Assembly (NCBI RefSeq): GCF_041102775.1
Contig: NZ_JBGCUO010000002.1
Location: 62,001-126,000, forward strand
Reading direction: 5' to 3'
DNA length: 64,000 bases
Origin: Alcanivorax sp. REN37
Lineage (GTDB): Bacteria; Pseudomonadota; Gammaproteobacteria; Pseudomonadales; Alcanivoracaceae
Shown here: piece by piece, positions 8,840 through 16,668 of the stretch
How the letters are laid out: each line of letters begins with the position of its first letter
How positions within the stretch are numbered: position 1 is the first letter of the stretch
Notes under the pieces: generated by a model
The model's input: only the letters and a program-made list of their open reading frames with translations
Told to the model about the DNA's origin: nothing
The model's database searches: none
Made by a program: the position numbers and the translations under genes

Positions 8840-9514
8840 ATGCAAGACGTGGTGGCGATTCCGGCAAGCCCGGAGCTGGTGCGCAGCACCGAACAATTTC
8901 TCACTGCTGTGGCCAACCGCGGCAACGGCGCTGACGCCTTCATCGACCTGGTGGACCAGCTGACCAACACGCTGTTGAGCCTGTTCCTGGAAGAGCCGGC
9001 AAAAATGGCGCGGCTCACCAGTGGCCAACAGAAAGTGATCGATTTCGCGGTCGGCACCGCCGGCAAGGCATCGCATATGCTGACGCGCCAAATCTACAAG
9101 AAAACCACCAACGAAGAATTTGCGCCGATCGTGCGCAACATCGAAGCCATGTACTGGCGCGCCAGTGACGAGAACGACCAACAAGCGATGATCGCGCTGC
9201 CGGTGGACGCCGGCTTTGCCGCTGACTTCCGTCGCGCTACCGACGCCAGTGTCAGCGGTAACGGCCGCGAGGTGGTGGACCTGACCGTGGATGTGATGGG
9301 CCGCTTCATCGACATGATCCTCGATCGCCTGTTCCTGGAGCAGACCCGCCACGTGAAGATCGGCTTCGTCACCAAGAAAGCGCTGGATCTGGGCGTGGAA
9401 GGCAGTCGCAAGGCGCTGCACAGCGTGACCAGCAAAGTGCTGCACGGCCTCAGCAACGATGAGCTGGCCGGCTATATGACCCACTTCGGCCAGGTGCTGC
9501 GCCAGCGCGCCTGA
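8840..9514 (+). CDS. Conserved-looking protein of unknown function
   Basis: I do not recognise this 224-residue protein. It is mostly helical, with no signal peptide and no clear membrane segment. It contains acidic and amphipathic helices such as 'DLVDQLTNTLLSLFLEEPAK' near 35 and a basic C-terminal half (TRHVKIGFVTKKALDLG). The frame is open upstream to 8726, but the ATG at 8840 has AGGAAG about 6 nt before it and the upstream segment is low-complexity Arg/Pro, so 8840 is preferred. It is 126 bases after ptsP and ends 3 bases from a convergent NRDE gene, so it may have its own promoter. Confidence 0.75.
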   Translation: MQDVVAIPASPELVRSTEQFLTAVANRGNGADAFIDLVDQLTNTLLSLFLEEPAKMARLTSGQQKVIDFAVGTAGKASHMLTRQIYKKTTNEEFAPIVRNIEAMYWRASDENDQQAMIALPVDAGFAADFRRATDASVSGNGREVVDLTVDVMGRFIDMILDRLFLEQTRHVKIGFVTKKALDLGVEGSRKALHSVTSKVLHGLSNDELAGYMTHFGQVLRQRA

Positions 9515-9517
9515 GCG

Positions 9518-10258
9518 TCAGTGGCGGCTGTCGCTGCTGCCTAGTGCAGCGCCGGCCGCGTCCCAACGCTGTTCCACCATCTGCGGTGAGCCGGTCGCCG
9601 GCAGCCAGACCAGGCTGCTGGCGCGGGTACCGTAGTGCGGTGCGTTGATGAAGATCGGCGCCACCATGCGTTCCACCTCCAGTGCCACCCCAGTGGCGGG
9701 CAACGCGGCATCGTCCGGTTGGTGGCGGTCTTGCAGCAGCGCCGCCAGCGCCTGCGCATCGCCGCCTTCGGCCAGTACCTGCGTCAGCGCCTGTGTGCCG
9801 CGCACCACCTTCGGCCAGGGCTCATCCAGTTGCCCGTTGCACAATCCGTGGATGCCCGGCGCCAGCGGCTGCGGCGCGGCGCCGCGGTTGTTCAGGTGCC
9901 AAAGGCTGTCACGGTCCCCCACTAGCAGGTTAAAGCCGCCGTATTGGTCGCCGTCACGCGCGACCTGCTCGGCATAGGCCTGCGGTGACGCTGTGCCTTG
10001 CAGGAAACTCAGCGGCAGGTCACCGCGGGAACGGGGAGCCGGCGCGATGTCGCCATCGCGGAAGTTGGTGACGGCGGCGAACCGGCCGCTGAGGTGGATG
10101 CCGAGCCAGGTGCCGCCGGCGCGTAAATCGAGACCGCAAAAGATGTCGCCGCGCCAGCGAGCGGCCTCGGTGGGGCGGCCATGGAATTCATCGCGGTTGG
10201 CGGCGGCCACCAACGGCCAGCGGGGGTCGGCCTGCCAGGCCAGGAAAATCACGCACAT
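9518..10258 (-). CDS. NRDE family (TANGO2-like) protein
   Basis: 246 residues with the diagnostic NRDE motif in 'VAAANRDEFHGRPTEAA' near residue 20 and an N-terminal Met-Cys (MCVIFLAWQ), typical of this Ntn-hydrolase-like family. The start at 10258 is chosen because Cys2 is conserved in the family and GGAG lies upstream; a longer open frame exists but is arginine/proline-rich. Other family features are GGTWLGI (near 52) and 'YGGFNLLVGD'. Eukaryotic TANGO2 affects haem and lipid handling, but the bacterial role is unsettled. It is convergent with the unknown gene to its left and divergent from the permease gene. Confidence 0.88.
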   Translation of the reverse strand: MCVIFLAWQADPRWPLVAAANRDEFHGRPTEAARWRGDIFCGLDLRAGGTWLGIHLSGRFAAVTNFRDGDIAPAPRSRGDLPLSFLQGTASPQAYAEQVARDGDQYGGFNLLVGDRDSLWHLNNRGAAPQPLAPGIHGLCNGQLDEPWPKVVRGTQALTQVLAEGGDAQALAALLQDRHQPDDAALPATGVALEVERMVAPIFINAPHYGTRASSLVWLPATGSPQMVEQRWDAAGAALGSSDSRH

Positions 10259-10325
10259 CGAGTTGTCTCCGCAGGCAGCCCGCCAGCGCCGCGGTGAAAG
10301 GGCGTTATGCGGGCAAAACTGCGTT

Positions 10326-10334
10326 AGCATAGCA
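10326..10334 (-). promoter_or_regulatory. Extended -10 promoter of the NRDE gene
   Basis: The minus strand reads TGC-TATGCT about 70 bases before the start at 10258, with no obvious -35. Confidence 0.35.
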
Positions 10335-10357
10335 GCCCGGCCAACATGGAGCGTCTG

Positions 10358-11164
10358 ATGAGTTTTGAATACCTGCCGGCCTATCTGGGCCTTGGCGTGA
10401 TCGCGGGCTTGCTCGGCGGTGCATTGGGATTGGGTGGGGGCGTGGTACTGGTTCCCGGTTTGTTGTTGATCCTGCATTGGATGGGGGTGCCGATTGATGT
10501 GGCCACCCAAACAGCGGTGGCCACCTCACTGGCGACCATCGTGCTGACGTCCACCAGCGCCATTCGTGCGCACCACAGCAAAGGCAACGTGCGTTGGGAA
10601 ATCGTTTCTAAACTGGCCGTCGGCATTCTGCTCGGCGCCTTCGCCGGCGCCTTCGTCGCCGACTGGCTGTCGGGCCCGCTGTTGGCACAATTGTTTGGCG
10701 GCTTTGCGGTGCTGGTAGCGCTGCAGATGCTGTTCAGCAGCACCCGTCCGGAAGATCCAGCGGCGGTGGAACGGTTGCCCGGCCCGGTGGGTCTGACCGC
10801 CTGTGGCGGCATCATTGGGGTGCTGTCGAGCCTGTTTGGCATCGGCGGCGGCTCGCTGACGGTGCCGATGCTCAACGCCTTCAAAGTGCCGATGCGCCAA
10901 GCGGTGGCAGTGTCGTCCGCGTGCGGCTTCCCGATTGCGGTGGCCGGTTGTACCGGCTTTATCATCGCCGGCTGGGGTGATGCGCGGTTGCCCACCGGCA
11001 GCTTTGGTTATGTGTTCCTGCCCGCGGCGCTGGGCATTGGCATTGCCAGCTACCCGATGGCCAAAGTCGGCGCGCAACTGGCGACGCTGCTGCCGGCGGC
11101 GACGCTGAAACGCGTGTTCGCATTGCTGCTGGTGATCATCGGCGTGCGCTTGGCGCTGGGCTGA
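10358..11164 (+). CDS. TauE/SafE (TSUP) family membrane permease
   Basis: 268 residues of mostly hydrophobic sequence with about eight membrane segments. Two repeated glycine-rich signatures mark the family: [19 protein letters not shown] near 20-38 and [13 protein letters not shown] in the second half. TSUP proteins export organosulfur anions such as sulfite or sulfoacetate, or other small anions; the substrate cannot be read from sequence. An ATG at 10346 is in frame, but GGAG at 10348-10351 sits 6 nt before the ATG at 10358, which I prefer. lgt starts 25 bases after the stop, as in Pseudomonas, so it may be cotranscribed. Confidence 0.88.
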   Translation: MSFEYLPAYLGLGVIAGLLGGALGLGGGVVLVPGLLLILHWMGVPIDVATQTAVATSLATIVLTSTSAIRAHHSKGNVRWEIVSKLAVGILLGAFAGAFVADWLSGPLLAQLFGGFAVLVALQMLFSSTRPEDPAAVERLPGPVGLTACGGIIGVLSSLFGIGGGSLTVPMLNAFKVPMRQAVAVSSACGFPIAVAGCTGFIIAGWGDARLPTGSFGYVFLPAALGIGIASYPMAKVGAQLATLLPAATLKRVFALLLVIIGVRLALG

Positions 11165-11189
11165 ACGGAAACCGTTTGAGGACAGTGTG

Positions 11190-11990
11190 ATGTTGCAATA
11201 TCCGCAGATCGATCCGGTGGCGCTGTCGCTGGGCCCGCTCAAAGTGCACTGGTATGGGCTGATGTATCTGATCGGCTTCGTGCTGGCGTGGTACTTGGGC
11301 ATGCGCCGCGCGCGCCGGCCAGGCAGTGGCTGGACGCCGCAGCAGGTGGGCGACCTGATCTTCTACGGTGCGTTGGGGGTGATCCTCGGCGGCCGCATCG
11401 GTTACATGCTGTTCTACGGCGGCCACAAGCTGGCCGCCGATCCGCTCTATCTGTTCCGGTTGTGGGAAGGCGGCATGTCGTTCCACGGCGGGGCCATCGG
11501 GGTGCTGCTGGCGCTGGCGCTGTTCGCGCGCAAAACCGGCAAACGCTACTTCGAGGTCACCGACTTCGGTGTGCCGCTGGTGCCGCTCGGCCTGCTGGCC
11601 GGCCGCATCGGTAACTTCATCAACGGTGAGCTGTGGGGGCGTGCCACTGACGTGCCCTGGGGCATGGTGTTTCCGGCCGATGCCGCGCAACTGGTGCGCC
11701 ATCCTTCCCAGCTGTACCAAGCCACCCTGGAAGGGCTGCTGCTGTTCCTGCTGCTGTGGTTCTATTCTCGCCGGCCACGTCCGTTGGCGTCGGTCACCGG
11801 CCTATTTGGGGTCGGTTATGGCATGGCCCGCATCATCGGGGAATTCTTCCGCCAGCCGGATGCCTACCCCGGCTTCATCGCCGGCGGTTGGTTGACCATG
11901 GGCATGCTGTTGAGTCTGCCGATGGTGCTGCTCGGCATCGCCATGATGGTGTGGGGTTATCGCAATCATCCGCAGGGGGCGCGGGCATGA
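11190..11990 (+). CDS. lgt: Prolipoprotein diacylglyceryl transferase
   Basis: An inner-membrane enzyme that transfers diacylglycerol from phosphatidylglycerol to the lipobox cysteine of prelipoproteins, the first step of lipoprotein maturation. It has 266 residues with about seven membrane segments. The Lgt signature is clear ([14 protein letters not shown] near 140), as are the HWYGLMY and [11 protein letters not shown] motifs. An in-frame GTG precedes the ATG at 11190; GAGGA about 7 nt upstream favours the ATG. The stop overlaps the thyA start as ATGA, so translation is coupled. Several predicted substrates lie in this window (lptM and the lipoproteins at 4046, 44605 and 47162). Confidence 0.96.
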   Translation: MLQYPQIDPVALSLGPLKVHWYGLMYLIGFVLAWYLGMRRARRPGSGWTPQQVGDLIFYGALGVILGGRIGYMLFYGGHKLAADPLYLFRLWEGGMSFHGGAIGVLLALALFARKTGKRYFEVTDFGVPLVPLGLLAGRIGNFINGELWGRATDVPWGMVFPADAAQLVRHPSQLYQATLEGLLLFLLLWFYSRRPRPLASVTGLFGVGYGMARIIGEFFRQPDAYPGFIAGGWLTMGMLLSLPMVLLGIAMMVWGYRNHPQGARA

Positions 11991-12820
11991 AACAGTACCT
12001 TGATCTGCTGCGCCATGTGCGCGACCACGGCGTCGACAAGAGCGATCGCACCGGCACCGGCACGCGCGCGGTGTTCGGTTACCAGATGCGTTTCGACCTG
12101 GCCGATGGCTTCCCGGTGTTAACCACCAAGAAGTTGCACCTGAAGTCGATCATCCACGAACTGCTGTGGTTTTTGGCCGGCGACACCAACATCGGCTACT
12201 TGCAGCAGAACGGCGTCTCGATCTGGAATGAATGGGCCACCGCTGACGGCGAGCTGGGGCCGGTGTATGGCGCCCAATGGCGCAGCTGGACCGGCGCCGA
12301 TGGCCGCGTGGTGGACCAAATCAGCGATGTGCTGGCAGAGATCCGCCGCAATCCGGACTCGCGTCGGTTGGTCGTGTCCGCGTGGAACCCGTCGCTGCTG
12401 CCGGACCCGTCGCTGAGCCCGGTGGCCAACGCGGAAGCCGGCCGCCAAGCGCTGCCGCCGTGCCACTGCCTGTTCCAGTTTTATGTGGCGGACGGCAAGT
12501 TGTCTTGCCAGCTGTATCAGCGCTCCGGCGATATCTTCCTCGGCGTGCCGTTCAATATCGCCTCCTATGCGTTGCTGACGGTGATGATGGCGCAGGTCTG
12601 TGGCCTGCAGCCGGGCGAGTTCGTGCACACGCTGGGCGATGCGCACCTGTACTCGAATCACTTCGAACAGGCGGACCTGCAGCTGTCGCGCACGCCGGGC
12701 CCGCTGCCCCAGCTGCGGTTGAATCCGGATGTGACCGATTTGTTCGCGTTCCGCTTCGAAGACATCGAGCTGCTGGACTACGCACCGGCGGCCCATATCA
12801 AGGCCCCGGTGGCTATTTGA
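11987..12820 (+). CDS. thyA: Thymidylate synthase
   Basis: Methylates dUMP to dTMP using methylenetetrahydrofolate. 277 residues against 264 in E. coli. The N-terminus ([11 protein letters not shown]) and the folate/dUMP sites ([20 protein letters not shown]) are standard. The nucleophile is Cys159 in [12 protein letters not shown]. Compared with the usual short link after 'SAWNP', about 13 extra residues (near 141-155, [12 protein letters not shown]) precede the catalytic loop, which accounts for the added length. The ATG overlaps the lgt stop; folA follows after 10 bases. lgt-thyA-folA is a conserved lipoprotein/folate cluster. Confidence 0.96.
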   Translation: MKQYLDLLRHVRDHGVDKSDRTGTGTRAVFGYQMRFDLADGFPVLTTKKLHLKSIIHELLWFLAGDTNIGYLQQNGVSIWNEWATADGELGPVYGAQWRSWTGADGRVVDQISDVLAEIRRNPDSRRLVVSAWNPSLLPDPSLSPVANAEAGRQALPPCHCLFQFYVADGKLSCQLYQRSGDIFLGVPFNIASYALLTVMMAQVCGLQPGEFVHTLGDAHLYSNHFEQADLQLSRTPGPLPQLRLNPDVTDLFAFRFEDIELLDYAPAAHIKAPVAI

Positions 12821-12830
12821 GGAGAGCGCC

Positions 12831-13334
12831 ATGCGTCGTGCATTGATGGTGGCCCGTGCCCGCAATGGCTGCATCGGGCGTGACAATAAGCTGCCTTGGT
12901 ACCTGCCCAACGATCTCAAGTACTTCAAGCAGGTCACGTTCGGTAAGCCGGTGGTGATGGGGCGCAAGACCTGGGAATCGCTGAAGGGGCCGTTGCCGGG
13001 GCGCACCAACATCGTCATCAGCCGCCAGCCGGATTATGTGGCCGAGGGCGCGCGGGTGGTCGAGAGCTTGGACGCAGCGCTGCTGCTGGCGGACCAGATT
13101 GCAGTGATTGACGGGTCCGAGGAAGTGATTGTGATGGGCGGGGCCGAGATCTACCGATTGGCGCTGCCACAGATGGAGCGGCTCTATATCACCGAGGTGC
13201 ATGCCGACGTGGACGGCGATGCCTTCTTTCCGGAACTGCCAGCGGGGCAGTGGCTGGAGCAAGCGCGCGAGGACTTCAGCGCTGAGGGCCCCAATCCCTA
13301 CGATTACAGCTTTGTGGTCTACCGGCGCCGGTAG
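12831..13334 (+). CDS. folA: Dihydrofolate reductase
   Basis: Reduces the dihydrofolate produced by the adjacent thymidylate synthase back to tetrahydrofolate with NADPH. 167 residues, typical size. The Met20-loop region reads 'NGCIGRDNKLPWYLPNDLKY' (catalytic Asp within LPND). The NADPH sites are VVMGRKTWESL and GGAEIYRLAL. GAGGAGA precedes the ATG. It is the last gene of the lgt-thyA-folA run, and the next gene is convergent. Confidence 0.96.
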   Translation: MRRALMVARARNGCIGRDNKLPWYLPNDLKYFKQVTFGKPVVMGRKTWESLKGPLPGRTNIVISRQPDYVAEGARVVESLDAALLLADQIAVIDGSEEVIVMGGAEIYRLALPQMERLYITEVHADVDGDAFFPELPAGQWLEQAREDFSAEGPNPYDYSFVVYRRR

Positions 13335-13349
13335 GCGCCGGCTGCGGTA

Positions 13350-14066
13350 TCAGGACGGCTCCGGCTCGCGCGGCAGCAGGCCGTAGAAGCGGAACAGCAC
13401 GATCGTCACCAGCGCCGCCAGCAACGCGCTTGGCACACTGGCCAGTAGATAGGCCGGCAGAGTTTGGCCGAACACCCCATCCGCCATCGCCATCAGGCCG
13501 GCGGACGCGCCTTTCACCACCAATTGCGACAGCATCAACGCCAACACCAACTCGCCTTGCACCGGCGCCGTGCGGCGCCAGGCCTGCTGTACCGCGGTCA
13601 GCGGCAGCGTACCTTCCAGCACCACGATGAACGGCGCGATGCTCACCCGGCAGTACCACCAGAACGTGATCATCAGCCCCAGCGGCATGCCCACCGAGGT
13701 CGGCACCAGTGACAGCCCGATGCTTAGCACCAGAATCGGCGGCATCACCATCAGCACGTAGGCACCGGCCAACGGCAGCAGTTTGCGCAGCGCCACCGTC
13801 AGGCAATCCACCACCGGGCGCGCGCGGCCGGCTTGCAGCGCCGCCAGTTGGCTGATCAGCGCGGCGTCCGCCAGCGGCAGCAGCAACAGACTCAGCACCA
13901 TCGACAGCTGGTTGAACTGCACCTGCTCGCCATCCACCGACAGCAGCGGTCCGGACAGACCCAGTACCAGCGCTTCGGCCAGCGCGAATGGCAGCGTCAC
14001 CCATAGCAGCGTGCGCAGGTTGTGGCGCCAGAAGAACCAGGATTCGCGGAAACGTTGCATCAGCAT
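13350..14066 (-). CDS. YciC-like integral membrane protein
   Basis: 238 residues with about six hydrophobic segments. An N-terminal 'FRESWFFWRHNLRTLLWVTL' and a C-terminal 'VTIVLFRFYGLLPR' resemble the ends of E. coli YciC (UPF0259). The frame is open further upstream, but the residues added there are low-complexity and cross the hemP promoter zone, so I place the start at 14066 (ATG at 14060 is also possible). No biochemical role is established for the family. It is divergent from hemP. Confidence 0.65.
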   Translation of the reverse strand: MLMQRFRESWFFWRHNLRTLLWVTLPFALAEALVLGLSGPLLSVDGEQVQFNQLSMVLSLLLLPLADAALISQLAALQAGRARPVVDCLTVALRKLLPLAGAYVLMVMPPILVLSIGLSLVPTSVGMPLGLMITFWWYCRVSIAPFIVVLEGTLPLTAVQQAWRRTAPVQGELVLALMLSQLVVKGASAGLMAMADGVFGQTLPAYLLASVPSALLAALVTIVLFRFYGLLPREPEPS

Positions 14067-14102
14067 GGCGGGGAACAACTCGTTGCACAGAATGAAGAGG
14101 CG

Positions 14103-14108
14103 ATTGTA
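14103..14108 (-). promoter_or_regulatory. Possible -10 element for the YciC-like gene
   Basis: The minus strand reads TACAAT 37 bases before the chosen start. No -35 is evident. Confidence 0.3.
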
Positions 14109-14169
14109 CTGGCGGGGGGCTGTTCGTGCAGCCACGGGGGGTGGATACAAAAAAATTGTCAGTAGGTGC

Positions 14170-14198
14170 TTGACGGATTCTCTTCTGCAAATAATAAT
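14170..14198 (+). promoter_or_regulatory. Sigma-70 promoter of hemP
   Basis: TTGACG (14170-14175), a 17-nt spacer and AATAAT (14193-14198) form a near-consensus promoter 26 bases upstream of the hemP ATG. The -10 lies inside the Fur-like operator. Confidence 0.72.
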
Positions 14199-14210
14199 CG
14201 TTCTCATTCA
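14190..14210 (+). promoter_or_regulatory. Fur-box-like operator at hemP
   Basis: The sequence AATAATAATCGTTCTCATT matches the classical bacterial Fur box pattern (GATAATGATTCTCATT type) at most positions and overlaps the -10 element. Its position predicts iron-dependent repression of hemP. The match is by eye. Confidence 0.72.
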
Positions 14211-14223
14211 AAGGGAGAGCCCC

Positions 14224-14409
14224 ATGACTGCACCAGCCACCACTGTTACTCGCCCCCGCCCCCGTCGTGAACGCTTACTGACAGTGCGTGACGGACGCGT
14301 GAGCAGCCGTCAGTTGCTGAACGAGGATGGGCTGCTGTGGATTCGTCACGGCGATGGGCTCTACCAGCTGCGGCAAACCGCCAGCGGTAAATTGATTCTT
14401 ACCAAGTAA
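14224..14409 (+). CDS. hemP: HemP family hemin uptake protein
   Basis: A 61-residue protein with a basic N-terminus (PRPRRERLL) and the family's invariant C-terminal pattern: 'DGRVSSRQLL', then 'GDGLYQLRQTASGKLILTK' at the end. HemP family members accompany haem-uptake receptors and are Fur-regulated. In some bacteria they act as activators of haem uptake genes. GGGAG precedes the ATG. Instead of a TonB-dependent haem receptor, the next gene is a HemS-like protein after 177 bases containing a GC-rich hairpin. No receptor, permease or TonB gene is in the window. Confidence 0.9.
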   Translation: MTAPATTVTRPRPRRERLLTVRDGRVSSRQLLNEDGLLWIRHGDGLYQLRQTASGKLILTK

Positions 14410-14420
14410 CGTTCTCGGGG

Positions 14421-14444
14421 CGCCCGGTGGGTCAGCACCGGGCG
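14421..14444 (+). other. GC-rich hairpin between hemP and the HemS-like gene
   Basis: A perfect 9-bp stem (CGCCCGGTG / CACCGGGCG) with a 6-nt loop lies 12 bases after hemP. There is no T-tract, so it is more likely an mRNA-stabilising or processing structure than a terminator. Confidence 0.4.
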
Positions 14445-14586
14445 GGCGGCACTGGCAGGGTGCCCAACCAGTTCGCTGGTACCTGCCACTTGTTTCTCCC
14501 CTGACGGACCAGCCAGCCGACGCCAGCCAATCCGACACTATGCGACCCAAGGGTCGCCGCGCTGATGACGGAACCAGGAGGCGGAT

Positions 14587-15606
14587 ATGGTGAATGTGCT
14601 GTTGTCCTCCCCGGCGAGGACGCCGTGGTCGACGGAACTGACTCAATGTGTCCAGGCACTGGGTGACCGGGTCGTGCGTTTGCGGGAGATGTCATCAGAG
14701 CGCTTGGGTGCGGTCATGCGGATGGGTCCGCTGCGCATCACCGGCTGCAACGATGTCGCCAAGCTGACACTGACGGCGCCGCCGGACGGCGTGCATGTCA
14801 GCCCGGCGTCCGATGTGGTGCGTTGGCAGCAGTCGCCGTTCGCGCTGGATTTATTCTCAAGACACTTTGCGTTGGTTTTTGCAGTGGTGGCGCCGGTCGA
14901 ATCCTGGTCGGCGCACACCCTGCTCTTTTTTTCCCGTTTCGGGGTGTTGTTGTACCAGGTTCAGGTTGGGGCAGTGGCGGAGTTTGAGCAGCTCGTCAGT
15001 CAGTGCGCCCACCCGGACCAACTGCCACCGCGGCTGGATGCCGCACCGTGGTCGGAGGTGTCGTCGATGCGGGTGGATGTGACGACGTTGGAGCAGGACT
15101 GGTCGCGGTTGCGTGAGCCGGGGGATTTCGATGCGCTGCTGCGTCGCCACGGCATCCGCCGCTTGCGGGCTTACCGCAAGGTGCGCGACAAGTTTGCCCG
15201 GGCGGTGAGCCTGGACAGCGTACCGGCACTGCTGATGTTGGCAGCGGCGCGCCACACGCCGCTCACCATCAGCTGCAGCAACGCCGCTGGTGTGCTGAGG
15301 CACCAAGGACGGGTGCCGCTGGCGGCCGGCGCCGGGCCACAGCTATGGCTGGGGCAGGGCGCCATGTCGCTGGCGCTGGATCTGCGACAAGTGGCGTCGG
15401 TGTGGCGGGTGCGCAAACCCACCTGTGCCGGCATCGTTACCACGGTGGAGTTGTTCAACGGCGTGGATGAGCGGGTGTTGACGCTCAGCAGCGGCCGCCA
15501 TTTCGGCCGCTGGGAGTTACCCAGTTGGCGTGCATTGCTGGCCGATTGCCTGCTGCCGCCAGAACAGCACGGACGCTGTTGGCCACAGGCGGCGGAGGGC
15601 GCCTGA
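14587..15606 (+). CDS. Divergent HemS/PhuS-like haem-handling protein
   Basis: 339 residues, the usual length for two-repeat HemS/ChuS/PhuS proteins, which carry or degrade haem in the cytoplasm. The C-terminal half is the clearest: 'VWRVRKPTCAGIVTTVELF' near 272-290 followed by 'ELPSWRALLAD'. The first repeat has 'TLLFFSRFGVLLYQVQVG' and 'HPDQLPPR'. In ChuS/PhuS the axial haem ligand lies in a 'LRDxHxFFxLL' helix. The equivalent here is LREPGDFDALL, with Gly179 at the His position, so normal coordination is not expected. AGGAGG is 5 nt before the ATG. Its place after hemP supports a haem-related role; degeneration or another ligand is possible. Confidence 0.72.
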   Translation: MVNVLLSSPARTPWSTELTQCVQALGDRVVRLREMSSERLGAVMRMGPLRITGCNDVAKLTLTAPPDGVHVSPASDVVRWQQSPFALDLFSRHFALVFAVVAPVESWSAHTLLFFSRFGVLLYQVQVGAVAEFEQLVSQCAHPDQLPPRLDAAPWSEVSSMRVDVTTLEQDWSRLREPGDFDALLRRHGIRRLRAYRKVRDKFARAVSLDSVPALLMLAAARHTPLTISCSNAAGVLRHQGRVPLAAGAGPQLWLGQGAMSLALDLRQVASVWRVRKPTCAGIVTTVELFNGVDERVLTLSSGRHFGRWELPSWRALLADCLLPPEQHGRCWPQAAEGA

Positions 15607-15612
15607 GTCGCC

Positions 15613-15945
15613 TCAGCTCGGCGCGCGGAACAGTGCGTCGATGCGCACCAGCACGGCAATGATCGGCGCCGCGGTCGCGCCCTGTTCCTTCATTGATTCC
15701 TCCGCCATCGGCGCCACGGCACAGGTCTCTGGCAGTGGCAGCCGGCCGTCCAACAAGGCGCGGAAGCGCGCGATCAGTACCCACTGCAACCATTCATGGA
15801 ACGCCATGCGGTCGGCGGCGAACGGCAGCGTGCTCTCGAACGCCTCCGGCGCCGGCGGCCGCGCCTGCCATAGGGTGGCGCGCGCCAGTTCCTGTTCCAG
15901 TTCGGTCAGCAGCGCGGCCAGTGTGTGCCGTTGCAGCTCAGACAT
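15613..15945 (-). CDS. YqcC family protein
   Basis: 110 residues of the YqcC/DUF446 family. The central 'MAFHEWLQWVLIARFRALLD' and the 'LPLPETCAVAPMAEE' segment match the E. coli YqcC pattern (WLQWVLIPR, PLPxxxAVAPY). Function is unknown. In E. coli yqcC neighbours a tRNA pseudouridine synthase gene (truC). Here it is the last gene of the dapF-DUF484-xerC-yigB run, and its start overlaps the yigB-like stop by 8 bases. It ends 6 bases from the convergent HemS-like gene. Confidence 0.88.
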   Translation of the reverse strand: MSELQRHTLAALLTELEQELARATLWQARPPAPEAFESTLPFAADRMAFHEWLQWVLIARFRALLDGRLPLPETCAVAPMAEESMKEQGATAAPIIAVLVRIDALFRAPS

Positions 15946-16645
15946 CGAGTTGCTCCAACAGCGCCGGCAGGTCGGCAAACGACCTCAGCGTCGGGGTGTC
16001 GGCCGGCAGCGGCTCTGGCCACGGCATCTCCAGCAGGTTCGCCCACACCGCATCAAAGCCCTGGCTGCGTGCGGCCAGCACGTCATCGTTGGGGTGATCG
16101 CCGATGTGCACCACTTGGTCGGCCCGTACCTTGGCCGATGCCAGTGCCGCCAAGAAGATCGGCGCATCGGGCTTGCCGCGGCCGATGCTCTCCGAGGAGT
16201 GCTGGAAGCCGAACAGGTGATCGAGGCCGATGCGCGCCAAGCTGGCGTTGCCGTTGGTGAGGGCACCGATTTGGTAGCGGCCGGCGAGTTGTTCAAGTGT
16301 GGGTACGACATCCGGAAACAGGGTCACTTGCTGGCGCGCCTCAAGAAACACCTCGAAGGCATCTGCAGCCCAGCGCCGTGCTTCAGGCTCACCGTAGCCG
16401 GCTTGCTTGAGGCCCTCCACCAAGGTGTCGCGGCGTAACGCGCTGAGGTTGTGGTGGTAATCCGGGTGCGCTGCCATCAGCTGGTCGCGCAGTGCGGCTT
16501 GGCTGGCGCGGGTGAGCGTGTCAGCGAGCGCTGGATCGCGCTCCAGTAGCCAGTCGCGGGTGGTCTGTTCGGCTTGGCGGATGACCGCGTCCACCGGCCA
16601 CAGGGTGTTGTCGAGATCGAAAGTGATCAGCTTTAACCGAGCCAT
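15938..16645 (-). CDS. yigB: YigB-type HAD phosphatase (probable FMN phosphatase)
   Basis: 235 residues of a HAD subfamily IA hydrolase. It has FDLDNTLW (Asp10, Asp12), 'GALTNGNASL', the Lys in 'ESIGRGKPDAPIF', and the motif IV loop HIGDHPNDD. Position directly after xerC in a dapF-DUF484-xerC operon is the same as E. coli yigB, whose product dephosphorylates FMN, so I assign that role from context and family. It begins 23 bases after xerC and overlaps yqcC. Confidence 0.87.
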   Translation of the reverse strand: MARLKLITFDLDNTLWPVDAVIRQAEQTTRDWLLERDPALADTLTRASQAALRDQLMAAHPDYHHNLSALRRDTLVEGLKQAGYGEPEARRWAADAFEVFLEARQQVTLFPDVVPTLEQLAGRYQIGALTNGNASLARIGLDHLFGFQHSSESIGRGKPDAPIFLAALASAKVRADQVVHIGDHPNDDVLAARSQGFDAVWANLLEMPWPEPLPADTPTLRSFADLPALLEQLDV

Positions 16646-16668
16646 GTCATCTCCATGGGCAACGCCGA

